13,816 nt of DNA from Saprospiraceae bacterium (lineage in GTDB: Bacteria; Bacteroidota; Bacteroidia; Chitinophagales; Saprospiraceae), in NCBI GenBank assembly GCA_020852155.1, contig JADZBJ010000405.1:1-13816 (forward strand). The letters run 5' to 3'. Position 1 is the first letter of the stretch. Each line of letters starts with the position of its first letter. Below the pieces are notes generated by a model. The model had not been told where the DNA came from, did no database searches, and worked only from the letters and a program-made list of their open reading frames with translations. Positions 6,978 through 13,816 of the stretch are shown here, piece by piece. The translations under genes and the position numbers were made by a program.

Positions 6978-7147
6978 CGGGTGAATGAGGGTGTCTCACA
7001 AGTAACGATTCTGTGCTTTTTATGATTAACCGCTAATGACGCTAAAGACGCAAAATATTGAAAATCAAAAACTTAGCGTATTTAGCGTCATTAGCGGTTA
7101 ATCTAATTTGCTCGATTTATGACTTATGAGACACCCTCGTTCACCCG
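6978..7147. mobile_element. Nested palindromic (MITE-like) element between convergent genes
   Basis: A 170-bp non-coding palindrome. The outer arms CGGGTGAATGAGGGTGTC... (6978-7003) and their inverted copy ending at 7147 match over 26 bases with two differences (T/C and C/T). The inner arms are a perfect 23-bp inverted repeat, 7024-7046 and 7081-7103 (GATTAACCGCTAATGACG...). Between them the sequence is looser. The inner arms are built of a 9-base unit (CGCTAATGA, CGCTAAAGA, CGCAAAATA). The element starts 8 bases after the stop of the oxidoreductase gene and ends 4 bases before the stop of lptC, and could fold in transcripts from either side. Confidence 0.6.
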
Positions 7148-7151
7148 ATCA

Positions 7152-7700
7152 TCAATCAAATTTTTCCGATTTAATCCTGCCTTTGGGCACTTTGATTTTC
7201 CAGTAAGAGAAGTCCTGTTCGGCTTCCAGTCCGAAACCGTAGATGATTTCACCGGGTTGGGTGACTTTGACAAACTTGTCGGTGCGGATTTTGGCTGTCT
7301 TTTCGTCCCAAATCAACTCTTCCGTGTCCAGTTTTTCCTGTTTGACGGTGGTGAGCACCACGCTGTCGCGGACGGTAATTAGCCCTTTGTTTTGTTCCCG
7401 AATCGCCATTTTTGAAACGATGGTGGTTCGTATGCTTTGGTCTGGCTCCAGGAAATCAATTTTTACACCGCCCGGAAATTCCTGGCGAGGCCGTTCGATA
7501 TCGGTGAAATTGTGCAGCACTGGCCCGCTCACGCGTACACGGACGATCGCAGAGTCGGAATAAAGTATCTCCACGTTTCGGGCGATTTCCACGGCCACGT
7601 CATCCACTGTAAAAACCTGTTGGTCGCCGGCGCTTTTTTCCCGGCAAGAGGCTGCAACCATCGAAAGAAAGGCAAGGAATCCGAATATTGCTTTTTGCAT
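7152..7700 (-). CDS. lptC: LPS export periplasmic protein LptC
   Basis: A protein of 182 residues, usual length for LptC (about 180-190). It belongs to the Lpt machine that carries lipopolysaccharide from the inner to the outer membrane; LptC sits in the inner membrane and passes LPS from LptBFG to LptA. Residues 1-18 are a hydrophobic export signal followed by Cys19 (SMVAASC), so it may be lipid-anchored; the lipobox is weak because Ala stands where Leu/Val is usual. The body is beta-rich, with the typical family segment DSAIVRVRVSGP near residue 49, EFPGGVKIDFLE, and the C-terminal motif YGFGLEAEQDFSYWKI, close to the GxGFxSxQDFTxYxI signature of Bacteroidota LptC. No other lpt gene is visible; it seems to be transcribed alone from the box at 7754-7761. 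Confidence 0.85.
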   Translation of the reverse strand: MQKAIFGFLAFLSMVAASCREKSAGDQQVFTVDDVAVEIARNVEILYSDSAIVRVRVSGPVLHNFTDIERPRQEFPGGVKIDFLEPDQSIRTTIVSKMAIREQNKGLITVRDSVVLTTVKQEKLDTEELIWDEKTAKIRTDKFVKVTQPGEIIYGFGLEAEQDFSYWKIKVPKGRIKSEKFD

Positions 7701-7753
7701 GGCGAACAGATGTGGCTATTGGATGGTGTAGCGGAGCAAATTCATTTCGGGCA

Positions 7754-7761
7754 CAAATGTA
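7754..7761 (-). promoter_or_regulatory. Candidate -7 promoter box for lptC
   Basis: The minus strand reads TACATTTG, an exact TAnnTTTG match, about 53 bases before the lptC ATG at 7700. A TTTTGG further upstream is 24 bases away, slightly too far for an ideal -33 box. Confidence 0.4.
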
Positions 7762-7821
7762 ACGGGTTAGGTCAGCGGTTTTGGCCAAAATGGGCGCGAC
7801 CAGACCATTTACGCACAAATA

Positions 7822-7854
7822 AAAAAAGCCTTCGCGGTAAGCGAAGGCTTTTTT
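7822..7854. terminator. Bidirectional terminator after tRNA-Val
   Basis: GCCTTCGC (7828-7835), loop GGTAA and GCGAAGGC (7841-7848) form a perfect stem flanked by six A on the left and six T on the right, so the hairpin works on both strands. On the minus strand it follows the tRNA gene directly and separates it from lptC. Confidence 0.9.
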
Positions 7855-7855
7855 G

Positions 7856-7930
7856 TGGGCGCAGAAGGATTCGAACCTCCGACTCCCTGCTTGTAAGGCA
7901 GGCACTCTGAACCAGCTGAGTTATGCGCCC
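7856..7930 (-). tRNA. tRNA-Val (anticodon UAC)
   Basis: On the minus strand the 75 bases form a full cloverleaf: acceptor GGGCGCA/TGCGCCC (7 bp) with discriminator A, D-arm with AGCTGGTT, anticodon stem CCTGC/GCAGG around the loop CTTACAA (anticodon TAC), and a T-arm with GGTTCGAATCC. The anticodon reads the valine codon GUA. The 3' CCA is not encoded (ACA follows), so it must be added by nucleotidyltransferase. It stands alone, with a promoter 12 bases upstream and a terminator immediately after. Confidence 0.96.
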
Positions 7931-7948
7931 GATTGCGTTTAGCGGGTG

Positions 7949-7981
7949 CAAAAGTAGGATGGCGACTCGTATTTCACCAAA
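7949..7981 (-). promoter_or_regulatory. Promoter of tRNA-Val
   Basis: On the minus strand, TTTG (7981-7978), 21 bases, then TACTTTTG (7956-7949), an exact TAnnTTTG box. Transcription would start about 12 bases before the mature tRNA. An A/T-rich stretch upstream (about 7981-8012) could act as an UP-like element. This is the best promoter match in the window. Confidence 0.6.
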
Positions 7982-8153
7982 TTAATTTTAAAAAATTTTT
8001 CAAAAAAATAATTCGAGGGTCATTGAAGTGTCTGAAAACCTGAAAATGAAGAGGCTTCAGGAGCCAGATTACAATATTTTTTACATGTTAATCTTTGTCA
8101 ATGCAAACCTGACCTATATCTTTACCCCTGTTTCTCCCCCTCCTGAAAAGGTT

Positions 8154-8180
8154 TCGGCATCCTTTTTGATTAGATGCCGA
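8154..8180. other. Hairpin, 8-bp perfect stem, role unknown
   Basis: TCGGCATC (8154-8161) and GATGCCGA (8173-8180) pair around an 11-base loop containing TTTTT. No T run follows on either strand, so it does not look like a normal terminator. No gene ends nearby. Confidence 0.35.
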
Positions 8181-8301
8181 GTTAATCCCAGTCCTTCGCA
8201 AACGATTAGTTTATGGTTGAATTTCTGATGTTTTGATACATTGGAAAGCGAAAATCAAGTGTTTGCTGCTTAATATGGCAATAAAGCCGTTGAAAGAAAA
8301 A

Positions 8302-8309
8302 TAACTTTG
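8302..8309 (+). promoter_or_regulatory. Candidate -7 promoter box for the T9SS surface locus
   Basis: TAACTTTG is an exact TAnnTTTG match about 68 bases before the start at 8377. A -33 TTTG at the usual distance is not seen. It is the only full match close to this gene. Confidence 0.35.
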
Positions 8310-8376
8310 ACGCTATTTTGTCGTATAAGATTTAAGGAAAAATCAGATCCTAAACATTTTTGAATTACTAAATCAA

Positions 8377-9441
8377 GTGCCTGTGAAGGAGACATCACTT
8401 ACCTTACGAACCTTTTTGCTGGGCCTGGCCTGCCTGTTGACAGGTAGCCTTATCGCGCAAGACATCCATTTTTCGCAGTTTGGCAATTCGCCCATCAACC
8501 TTAATCCCGGTTTGGCTGGCGTTTATGGCGGCGATATGCGTTTTGTCGGCAATTATCGCAAACAATGGCAAACCGTTCCGGTGCCTTACACCACGTTTTC
8601 CGGAAGTATGGAAAACAAGGTCTACTGGTCAAAAGGACACTACGACCGCTACCTGATCGGCGGCATTCTTTTTAACTACGACCGTCAGGGAACCCTCAAC
8701 CTCACATCGTTGCAAATCGGTATTCCGATCAGTGTGACCCTGCCCGTGGCTAAAAATAATTTCCTGACTGTCGGCATAAAACCCGCGTTTGGCCAAAGGA
8801 GCTTCTCCAAGCACAAACTCACCTTCGATGAGCAGTGGAATGATTGCATGTTCGATCCGAATTCCATCATTTCCGAAAATATCGCCTTGACCAATACCAG
8901 CCTGAAATACTTCGACCTCAGTGCCGGTTTCAACTATCGCTGGCAAGCCAAAATGAAGCGGACACGCTTTGATGTGGGTTTCGGTTGGCATCATATCAAT
9001 CGCCCGTATCATGACTTCTGGGCCAGCAGCCTCACCGATGCCGGGAATGTGCGCCTCTATGATAAAAAATCAGGATACATACTTGGCTTGATGCAACTGA
9101 CCAGCAACTGGGACTTGATGGCTCAGGGCATTTATCAGCAACAAGGCGGTTATTTTGAAATGGTGTATGGCGGCGGATTGCGCCTTCACCTGAACAAACA
9201 ACCTTACAACGAACTGGCTTTGCAAGTGGGCGTGGACTATCGCAGCCGCTTCGAAGATGCACTGATTCCGCATATCGAAGTGCTCTATCGCACCTGGACA
9301 CTCGGCGTAACCTACGACATCAATCTGTGGTCGGATGTCAACCTGGTGACCAATAAAAAAGCAGGCCCCGAAGTGGCGCTGATTTATCGCCTGTATCACA
9401 TGAAACCGCTGGCAAAAACCAAGTCCTGCGCTATTTTCTAA
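8377..9441 (+). CDS. PorP/SprF family T9SS outer-membrane protein
   Basis: A protein of 354 residues, normal for the family (about 300-350). A signal peptide is followed by the hallmark start of mature PorP/SprF proteins: QDIHFSQFGNSPINLNPGLA, then GDMRFVGNYRKQW and PYTTFSGS. The rest alternates beta strands and turns (DRYLIGGILFNYD, YFDLSAGFNYRW, FDVGFGWHHINRP, HIEVLYRTWTLGVTYDI), as in an outer-membrane barrel. In Flavobacterium johnsoniae, SprF is needed to export the adhesin SprB, and PorP is part of the T9SS of Porphyromonas. The SprB-repeat gene two genes downstream fits a dedicated partner role. No in-frame ATG exists between the upstream stop (8326) and the signal peptide, so GTG at 8377 (or 8383) is the start. 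Confidence 0.92.
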   Translation: MPVKETSLTLRTFLLGLACLLTGSLIAQDIHFSQFGNSPINLNPGLAGVYGGDMRFVGNYRKQWQTVPVPYTTFSGSMENKVYWSKGHYDRYLIGGILFNYDRQGTLNLTSLQIGIPISVTLPVAKNNFLTVGIKPAFGQRSFSKHKLTFDEQWNDCMFDPNSIISENIALTNTSLKYFDLSAGFNYRWQAKMKRTRFDVGFGWHHINRPYHDFWASSLTDAGNVRLYDKKSGYILGLMQLTSNWDLMAQGIYQQQGGYFEMVYGGGLRLHLNKQPYNELALQVGVDYRSRFEDALIPHIEVLYRTWTLGVTYDINLWSDVNLVTNKKAGPEVALIYRLYHMKPLAKTKSCAIF

Positions 9442-9542
9442 TCCTCAACAGCATCTCAAACACTGCCTTACGGTCAAACCATTACTTGTCCTCGAACAAT
9501 TCTGTTTTTGACACTCCATTCATGCTATTGCACATAGCCATT

Positions 9543-12116
9543 ATGAATAATATTCGAAATTCATCCCTCCTGATTACCCTGTTGTTGCTCTGCACAAAGA
9601 TGTGGGGGCAGCAGATTTTGTCCGACCGCTTGAATGAAGACCTCGACCGCGGTCGTTCTGTTGAAGTCGTTGAGCGTGCGGCTGCCGAAGCCTACGCCAA
9701 CGGAGATTATTATGCCGCAATGCACCATTACAGGCAGGTGTTTTCGGCGGAGCCTAAAAATGCAGCGGCACTAATGGCTTATGGCGACTGCGCTATGCGA
9801 TTGGCCGCCCTGGACAGTGCAGAAATGGCCTTCCAACGTGTTATTGACCAGAAACAGGCTGGCGCTGACGGCCTGGCATACATTCGACTGGCCGAAGCAA
9901 AATATCGGTTGGGCAGATATGAAGAAGCGCGTGAGGTATATCGCCGTTTCCTGTTCGAAGAACGCCCCAGCGCACCTTCAAAAGAAATGCTCGATGAAGC
10001 AGAACAACGCATGGGTGATACAGACTGGGCTATCGCCAAATTGAATGAGCAGTTGAAAGGGCTGGAATCATTTGGCCTGGTAGATACAACACGAATCAAT
10101 ACAAAAGAATACTCTGAAATAGCGCCCTGGCCTATGGGCGATTCGCTCTATTTCGCTGCTTTTAAATACAAATTTGAAAAAGACGAAAACTACCCGAAAC
10201 GGGATTTGATTAAAGTTGCGACAGCCTCTGTTTCAGGCAGTCAGGCGCCGAATCTGGTAGATTTCAATCAGGAAAGCCGCCACACCACGGCTGTTACGTT
10301 CAACCGCACAGGCAAGATGATGTATTTTGCCGTAGGCGAATATACCAACGTTTCAGACATCCGTTTCCAATTGTATCAGCGCCGCAGAAATGACGATGGT
10401 ACCTGGGGTGAAGCGAAAAAATTACCTGATTTCATTAATGCCGAAGGCGCTACAACCACAGAGCCTAATGTAGGTCGTATGAATGAAGACGGCAATGAAA
10501 CGCTGTTTTTTGTCAGCGACAGGCCGGGCGGTAAAGGCGGAAGGGACATCTGGTATAGCGACATCCTGCCTGACGGCAGCCTGGCGGCGCCCCAAAACCT
10601 TTCATTGAATACGCTTAAAAATGACGTCACGCCGTTCTATGACGCCAAGTACAATACTCTGTACTTTAGTTCAGAAGGTATGCAGGGACTTGGCGGTCTG
10701 GATATTTTCAAATCCAAGCGCCGCGACGACAATTCCTGGGAAAATCCGATCAATGTCGGCCCGCCATTTAACTCCAGCGCCAACGATGCGTACTATGTTT
10801 TAACGCCTGACGGCAATGCAGCCTTTATGGCTTCCAACCGCCGCGGCCAATACAACGAGTCGGAGGAAAGTTGCTGCTACGACATTTACAAAGCCAATTA
10901 TATCAAGAAGCGCAATGTGCAGTTTATCGTAACAGTTTACGATTACGATACCAAGCAGCCTATTGTCGGTACAATTTCCAACTTCAACGATTTGGGTGAA
11001 GTATTGCCGAATGGCAATGTCGTTTCCACCAAAGGCGGCTCTAAAATGGATAGTAACGACGCTGGCAATCGCTACGATTACACCCTGAATTTTGAGCATC
11101 GCTATCAGGTTGTTGTGTCAAAACCCGGCTTTACACCTGATACGACCGATGTTGTTTCCACTGAAGGTTTTGAACCAGGAAACAATGTAATTGAGCGAAA
11201 ATTATACCTGCGTCGCGGTATTAGCCTGTTTGCGCATGCTTTGCATGAAATTAGCCGCGATACGCTCCATGATGTGCGTTTTCAGTTGTTTGAAATTCCC
11301 AAAAACACATTGCTGGCACAGTTGACCAATCGTGAGGGGGAAAAATTCACCCCGACGGTTCACTACGATACGCGTTACATGGTAACAGCCTCAAAAGAGG
11401 GCTACACTTCTGATACCATCGAGATTAATACGCGCGCATTGTCAAAGGAAAGTTTCCAGACCATTGTTCGTGAACTTTACCTGCGCCCGTCGTCGCTGAC
11501 TACCTACCTGCCCATCAACCTGTACTTTGACAACGACCACCCTGACCCGCGTACAAGAGCCGTCAAAACGACGCTTGAATACCGCAAAACGTATGTGGAC
11601 TATTACAACCGCAAGCAGACTTTCCTGGATGAATTTACAGTGCCTTTATCCGGTGAAGAGAAAGAAGCGGCCCTTGCTGACATAGACAAGTTTTTTGAAA
11701 AAGACGTGCGTGGAGGCTGGGACAACCTGTTTGCCTTTACCGAGGATTTGAAGAAAATGCTGGATAAAGACACTACGCTCCGCATCGAACTGACCCTGAC
11801 GGGTTTTGCTTCGCCCATCGCGCAAAGTGATTACAATACCAGCCTGACTGCCCGTCGCGTATCCTCTGTTTATAACCACTTCTACTTGCACGACGGTAGC
11901 ATCTATCGTCCGTATATCGAAGGTGATAAAAAACGAAATATCCCTCCACGACTGTTCATCAGGCTGGTGCCACGAGGCGACTCAACCGCGCCTCCGACGG
12001 TTAGCGACAGTCCTAGAGACCGACGCAATTCCGTCTATGGCGTACCAGCCAGCCGGGAAAGACGACTGGAAATCATTGGTGTTGACCTGCGAAAAAACAA
12101 CGAGAACCCCCGGTAA
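9543..12116 (+). CDS. PorE-like protein: TPR, PD40 propeller, regulatory-like and OmpA-like domains
   Basis: A protein of 857 residues. The start at 9543 gives the signal peptide MNNIRNSSLLITLLLLC..WGQ; the frame opens earlier at 9486 with no signal character. Domains: TPRs at about 35-150 (AYANGDYYAAMHHYRQVF, LAEAKYRLGRYEEAREVYRRF); PD40 beta-propeller at about 170-455 (LFFVSDRPGGKGGRDIW, LYFSSEGMQGLGGLDIF, AAFMASNRRG); two carboxypeptidase-regulatory-like beta sandwiches at about 460-545 and 560-645 (YQVVVSKPGFTPDT, YMVTASKEGYTSDT); OmpA-like C-terminus from about 655 (INLYFDNDHPDP, then GFASPIAQSDYNTSLTARR and RERRLEI). This order matches T9SS PorE, which links the outer-membrane machinery to peptidoglycan. 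PorE is a lipoprotein; here LLLLC lacks a small residue before Cys, so a soluble periplasmic form is as likely. It lies 101 bp after the PorP/SprF gene and is probably co-transcribed. Confidence 0.87.
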   Translation: MNNIRNSSLLITLLLLCTKMWGQQILSDRLNEDLDRGRSVEVVERAAAEAYANGDYYAAMHHYRQVFSAEPKNAAALMAYGDCAMRLAALDSAEMAFQRVIDQKQAGADGLAYIRLAEAKYRLGRYEEAREVYRRFLFEERPSAPSKEMLDEAEQRMGDTDWAIAKLNEQLKGLESFGLVDTTRINTKEYSEIAPWPMGDSLYFAAFKYKFEKDENYPKRDLIKVATASVSGSQAPNLVDFNQESRHTTAVTFNRTGKMMYFAVGEYTNVSDIRFQLYQRRRNDDGTWGEAKKLPDFINAEGATTTEPNVGRMNEDGNETLFFVSDRPGGKGGRDIWYSDILPDGSLAAPQNLSLNTLKNDVTPFYDAKYNTLYFSSEGMQGLGGLDIFKSKRRDDNSWENPINVGPPFNSSANDAYYVLTPDGNAAFMASNRRGQYNESEESCCYDIYKANYIKKRNVQFIVTVYDYDTKQPIVGTISNFNDLGEVLPNGNVVSTKGGSKMDSNDAGNRYDYTLNFEHRYQVVVSKPGFTPDTTDVVSTEGFEPGNNVIERKLYLRRGISLFAHALHEISRDTLHDVRFQLFEIPKNTLLAQLTNREGEKFTPTVHYDTRYMVTASKEGYTSDTIEINTRALSKESFQTIVRELYLRPSSLTTYLPINLYFDNDHPDPRTRAVKTTLEYRKTYVDYYNRKQTFLDEFTVPLSGEEKEAALADIDKFFEKDVRGGWDNLFAFTEDLKKMLDKDTTLRIELTLTGFASPIAQSDYNTSLTARRVSSVYNHFYLHDGSIYRPYIEGDKKRNIPPRLFIRLVPRGDSTAPPTVSDSPRDRRNSVYGVPASRERRLEIIGVDLRKNNENPR

Positions 12117-12196
12117 TAACCTCAACCGGAATGCCTGCGAAAAATCGGGCAAGCAAATTATCCATTATGGCAAATCTTTTTAAATCCGGATTTTAC

Positions 12197-13816
12197 ATGA
12201 AAAACGGCTTTGTTTTGGTCTTCTCAATGATGTTCATGTTCCTTGCAGGGCATGTGTCGGGCCAGATTCAAATCTCGTTCACGGCAACGCCGCCAACTTG
12301 CAACGGTTACACCGACGGTGTAATTACTGCATTGCCGGTTGGAGGCCAATCGCCTTACGGATATTACTGGCAAAACGGTCAAGGCGGACAAACACTGCTG
12401 GGCGTTGGCGCCGGAACGTATGGCGTAACCGTGACGGACGCGCTGGGCGAAACCGCTACCGCTTCTTACACCCTGTCGCAGCCTGCGCCGGTTGTTGCCA
12501 CGATCAGCCCGTCCGGGTTTCCTTGTGGCGGTATGGCCGGGACGCTAAATGCTTCATTGAGCAGCCCTAACGCTGTGGTGTCTTATTTATGGGACAATGG
12601 CGCAACAACCCAATCTATACAGGTATCGGCATCCGGTAATTATTTTGCCACCCTGACAGATGCGATTGGTTGTGCCGATGTGGCCGATTTCTTTCTGCCG
12701 CCCGGAGGTGTAAGCTCAATTACCGTTTTTCCACAGTACAATATTGCCAAGCCGTTGTGCAATGGCCAGTCAAATGGCAGCGCTACGGTTGTTAATGTCT
12801 GGGGGCAAAACCCGCCTTTTACCTACAAATGGTCGAATGGCGTTTCAAATGCGCCGTTGACCAACGTGCCATCCGGAAGTTATACACTGACCTTTACCGA
12901 TGCGCAAGGCTGCACGATGGCTGATACAGTCGTGGTGCCTGTACAACCGGCAGTGATCGTTGATCTGGTGGTTGGAAATATCAATTGCTACAAATATGAA
13001 GGTTCAGGCATGGTTAATGCGCTGGCTTCAGGCGGTGTAAGCCCTTATACTTATGCCTGGACGCCTAATATCGGTCCTTCTTCCTTTGTTCAAAATGTGC
13101 ATTCGGGTACTTATACGGTTACGGTCACTGACGCTAACGGTTGCACCCTGTCGGCGACCAATACTGTACATATTGCCGACTCTATCAAGGTGACTTTTTC
13201 CAATATTATTCCTTCGTGCGGCGGCAACACCGGCTCGGCTACCATCACAGCAACAGGCGGCACGCCACCTTATACCTACAACTGGAGCAACCAATACTAT
13301 GGTTCAACAGTGACTGGTCTGGCGCCGGGTACCTATTATGTGTGTACGATGGATGCCATGAATTGCACCAAAGATACAACCATCACTATTCCGGGTACAA
13401 GTGCCCTGAACGTGCAATTACTGCTGACCAAAGCCCTGTGTCCGGGTGTGAACAACGGACAGGTTACAGCCGTCGTGACACCTCCCGGAGCATACAATTA
13501 TAGCTGGAATATTTACCCCGGTCTGAATGTCGGCATGCTGAATGACGTTCCGGCTAATACCACCGTGACTGTAACGGTAACCGACCCTAACACCGGCTGC
13601 CAGGGCACTGCCACGGGATACATCGGTACCCACCATGCGATTACTGTGGATGTGACCGATGTGGATGTGAATTGCCTCGGCGGAAATAACGGTTCTGCAA
13701 CAGCGGTGCCTGCTAATGGTACCGCGCCGTACTCTTATGTATGGACTTCTGCGGGTAGCGTCATTGATACCACCGCCAGCATCAACAACCTTGCTGTCGG
13801 TATCTATCAGGTGTCC
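12197..13816 (+). CDS. SprB-repeat surface adhesin, 3' end cut by window edge
   Basis: The frame is open for 540 codons to the last base and continues outside. MKNGFVLVFSMMFMFLAGHVSGQ is a good signal peptide; in-frame ATGs at 12167 and 12131 would only lengthen its front. From residue 35 there are seven SprB-type repeats (the last cut), their first Cys at 35, 110, 188, 264, 341, 415 and 493, about 76 residues apart. Each has C-x-G..(N)G.., GG..PYxYxWSNG, LxxGxYxVTVTD and, in repeats 2-6, a closing Cys (DAIGC, DAQGC, DANGC, DAMNC, NTGC). Repeat 1 ends DALGE and lacks the second Cys, so the usual pair seems missing there. SprB is the mobile gliding adhesin of flavobacteria; similar giant proteins in non-gliders are attachment factors. 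A T9SS sorting domain (type B in SprB-like proteins) is expected at the unseen C-terminus. It follows the PorE-like gene by 80 bp. Confidence 0.9.
   Translation, partial: MKNGFVLVFSMMFMFLAGHVSGQIQISFTATPPTCNGYTDGVITALPVGGQSPYGYYWQNGQGGQTLLGVGAGTYGVTVTDALGETATASYTLSQPAPVVATISPSGFPCGGMAGTLNASLSSPNAVVSYLWDNGATTQSIQVSASGNYFATLTDAIGCADVADFFLPPGGVSSITVFPQYNIAKPLCNGQSNGSATVVNVWGQNPPFTYKWSNGVSNAPLTNVPSGSYTLTFTDAQGCTMADTVVVPVQPAVIVDLVVGNINCYKYEGSGMVNALASGGVSPYTYAWTPNIGPSSFVQNVHSGTYTVTVTDANGCTLSATNTVHIADSIKVTFSNIIPSCGGNTGSATITATGGTPPYTYNWSNQYYGSTVTGLAPGTYYVCTMDAMNCTKDTTITIPGTSALNVQLLLTKALCPGVNNGQVTAVVTPPGAYNYSWNIYPGLNVGMLNDVPANTTVTVTVTDPNTGCQGTATGYIGTHHAITVDVTDVDVNCLGGNNGSATAVPANGTAPYSYVWTSAGSVIDTTASINNLAVGIYQVS
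12299..13816 (+). repeat. SprB-type protein repeats, seven visible
   Basis: Units of about 76 residues (225-235 bp) starting at 12299, 12524, 12758, 12986, 13217, 13439 and 13673, judged from the leading Cys codon. The repeats are clear in protein but strongly diverged in DNA, which points to old duplications rather than recent slippage, unlike the collagen tracts at 2483-3274. Confidence 0.85.

Larger units (their letters stand above)
7982..8376. other. Intergenic region between tRNA-Val and the PorP/SprF gene
   Basis: No convincing gene is seen in this stretch. The only longer plus-strand frame, 8028-8228 (66 codons), lacks a signal, domain or ribosome site and is probably chance. The region is AT-rich near 7981-8012, holds a hairpin at 8154-8180, and carries a promoter-like box at 8302-8309 for the downstream gene. 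Confidence 0.6.

Noticed and set aside
7437..7910. Plus-strand frame across lptC and the tRNA region
   Set aside because: It overlaps lptC in antisense, a terminator and a clear tRNA gene, so it cannot be a normal coding region.
7856..7930. tRNA-Val as an integration site of a mobile element
   Set aside because: No integrase gene and no repeated copy of the tRNA 3' end are seen in the window.
8028..8228. Possible 66-residue gene upstream of the PorP/SprF gene
   Set aside because: No signal, domain, ribosome site or promoter at the right place, AT-rich composition, and it runs through the hairpin at 8154-8180. Probably a chance frame.

Overview
The window looks like a chromosomal stretch of a Bacteroidota bacterium, most plausibly from the Saprospiria/Chitinophagia side of the phylum. 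The clues are type IX secretion (T9SS) genes (a PorP/SprF barrel, a type A sorting domain and SprB-type repeats), a Bacteroidota-type LptC, TAnnTTTG-like promoter boxes and the near absence of Shine-Dalgarno sequences. No plasmid, phage or intact transposase gene is visible.

Layout. 1-498 (minus) is the N-terminal part of a secreted TPR protein that runs off the left edge. It is divergent, across 52 bp, from a diverged TrpF-like barrel protein (551-1165, plus). Next is a two-gene unit. A 1384-residue fibre protein (1388-5542) has a signal peptide, two collagen-like Gly-X-Y tracts inside a duplicated cassette, and a C-terminal peptidase S74 self-cleaving chaperone domain. Four bases later comes a small secreted protein with a T9SS type A sorting domain (5547-6038), closed by a strong terminator. 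A roughly 170 bp fold-back element follows, then an NADP-oxidoreductase-like gene (6316-6969). A second 170 bp palindromic element sits exactly in the convergent gap to lptC (7152-7700, minus). After that come a bidirectional terminator and a tRNA-Val(UAC) gene on the minus strand with its own promoter.

The right third is a T9SS surface locus on the plus strand: a PorP/SprF-family outer-membrane barrel (8377-9441), a PorE-like periplasmic protein with TPR, PD40, carboxypeptidase-regulatory-like and OmpA-like regions (9543-12116), and the start of a large SprB-repeat adhesin (12197 to the right edge, seven repeats visible). Inferred from relatives: the adhesin is exported by the T9SS, the barrel is its dedicated outer-membrane partner, and the TPR/PD40/OmpA protein ties the assembly to peptidoglycan.

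The most interesting candidate system is the fibre/sorting-domain pair. The large protein resembles a phage tail fibre with collagen tracts and a self-cleaving S74 terminus but has no T9SS signal of its own, while its tightly linked small partner does. The two unrelated fold-back elements flanking the oxidoreductase gene are the main unexplained DNA structures.
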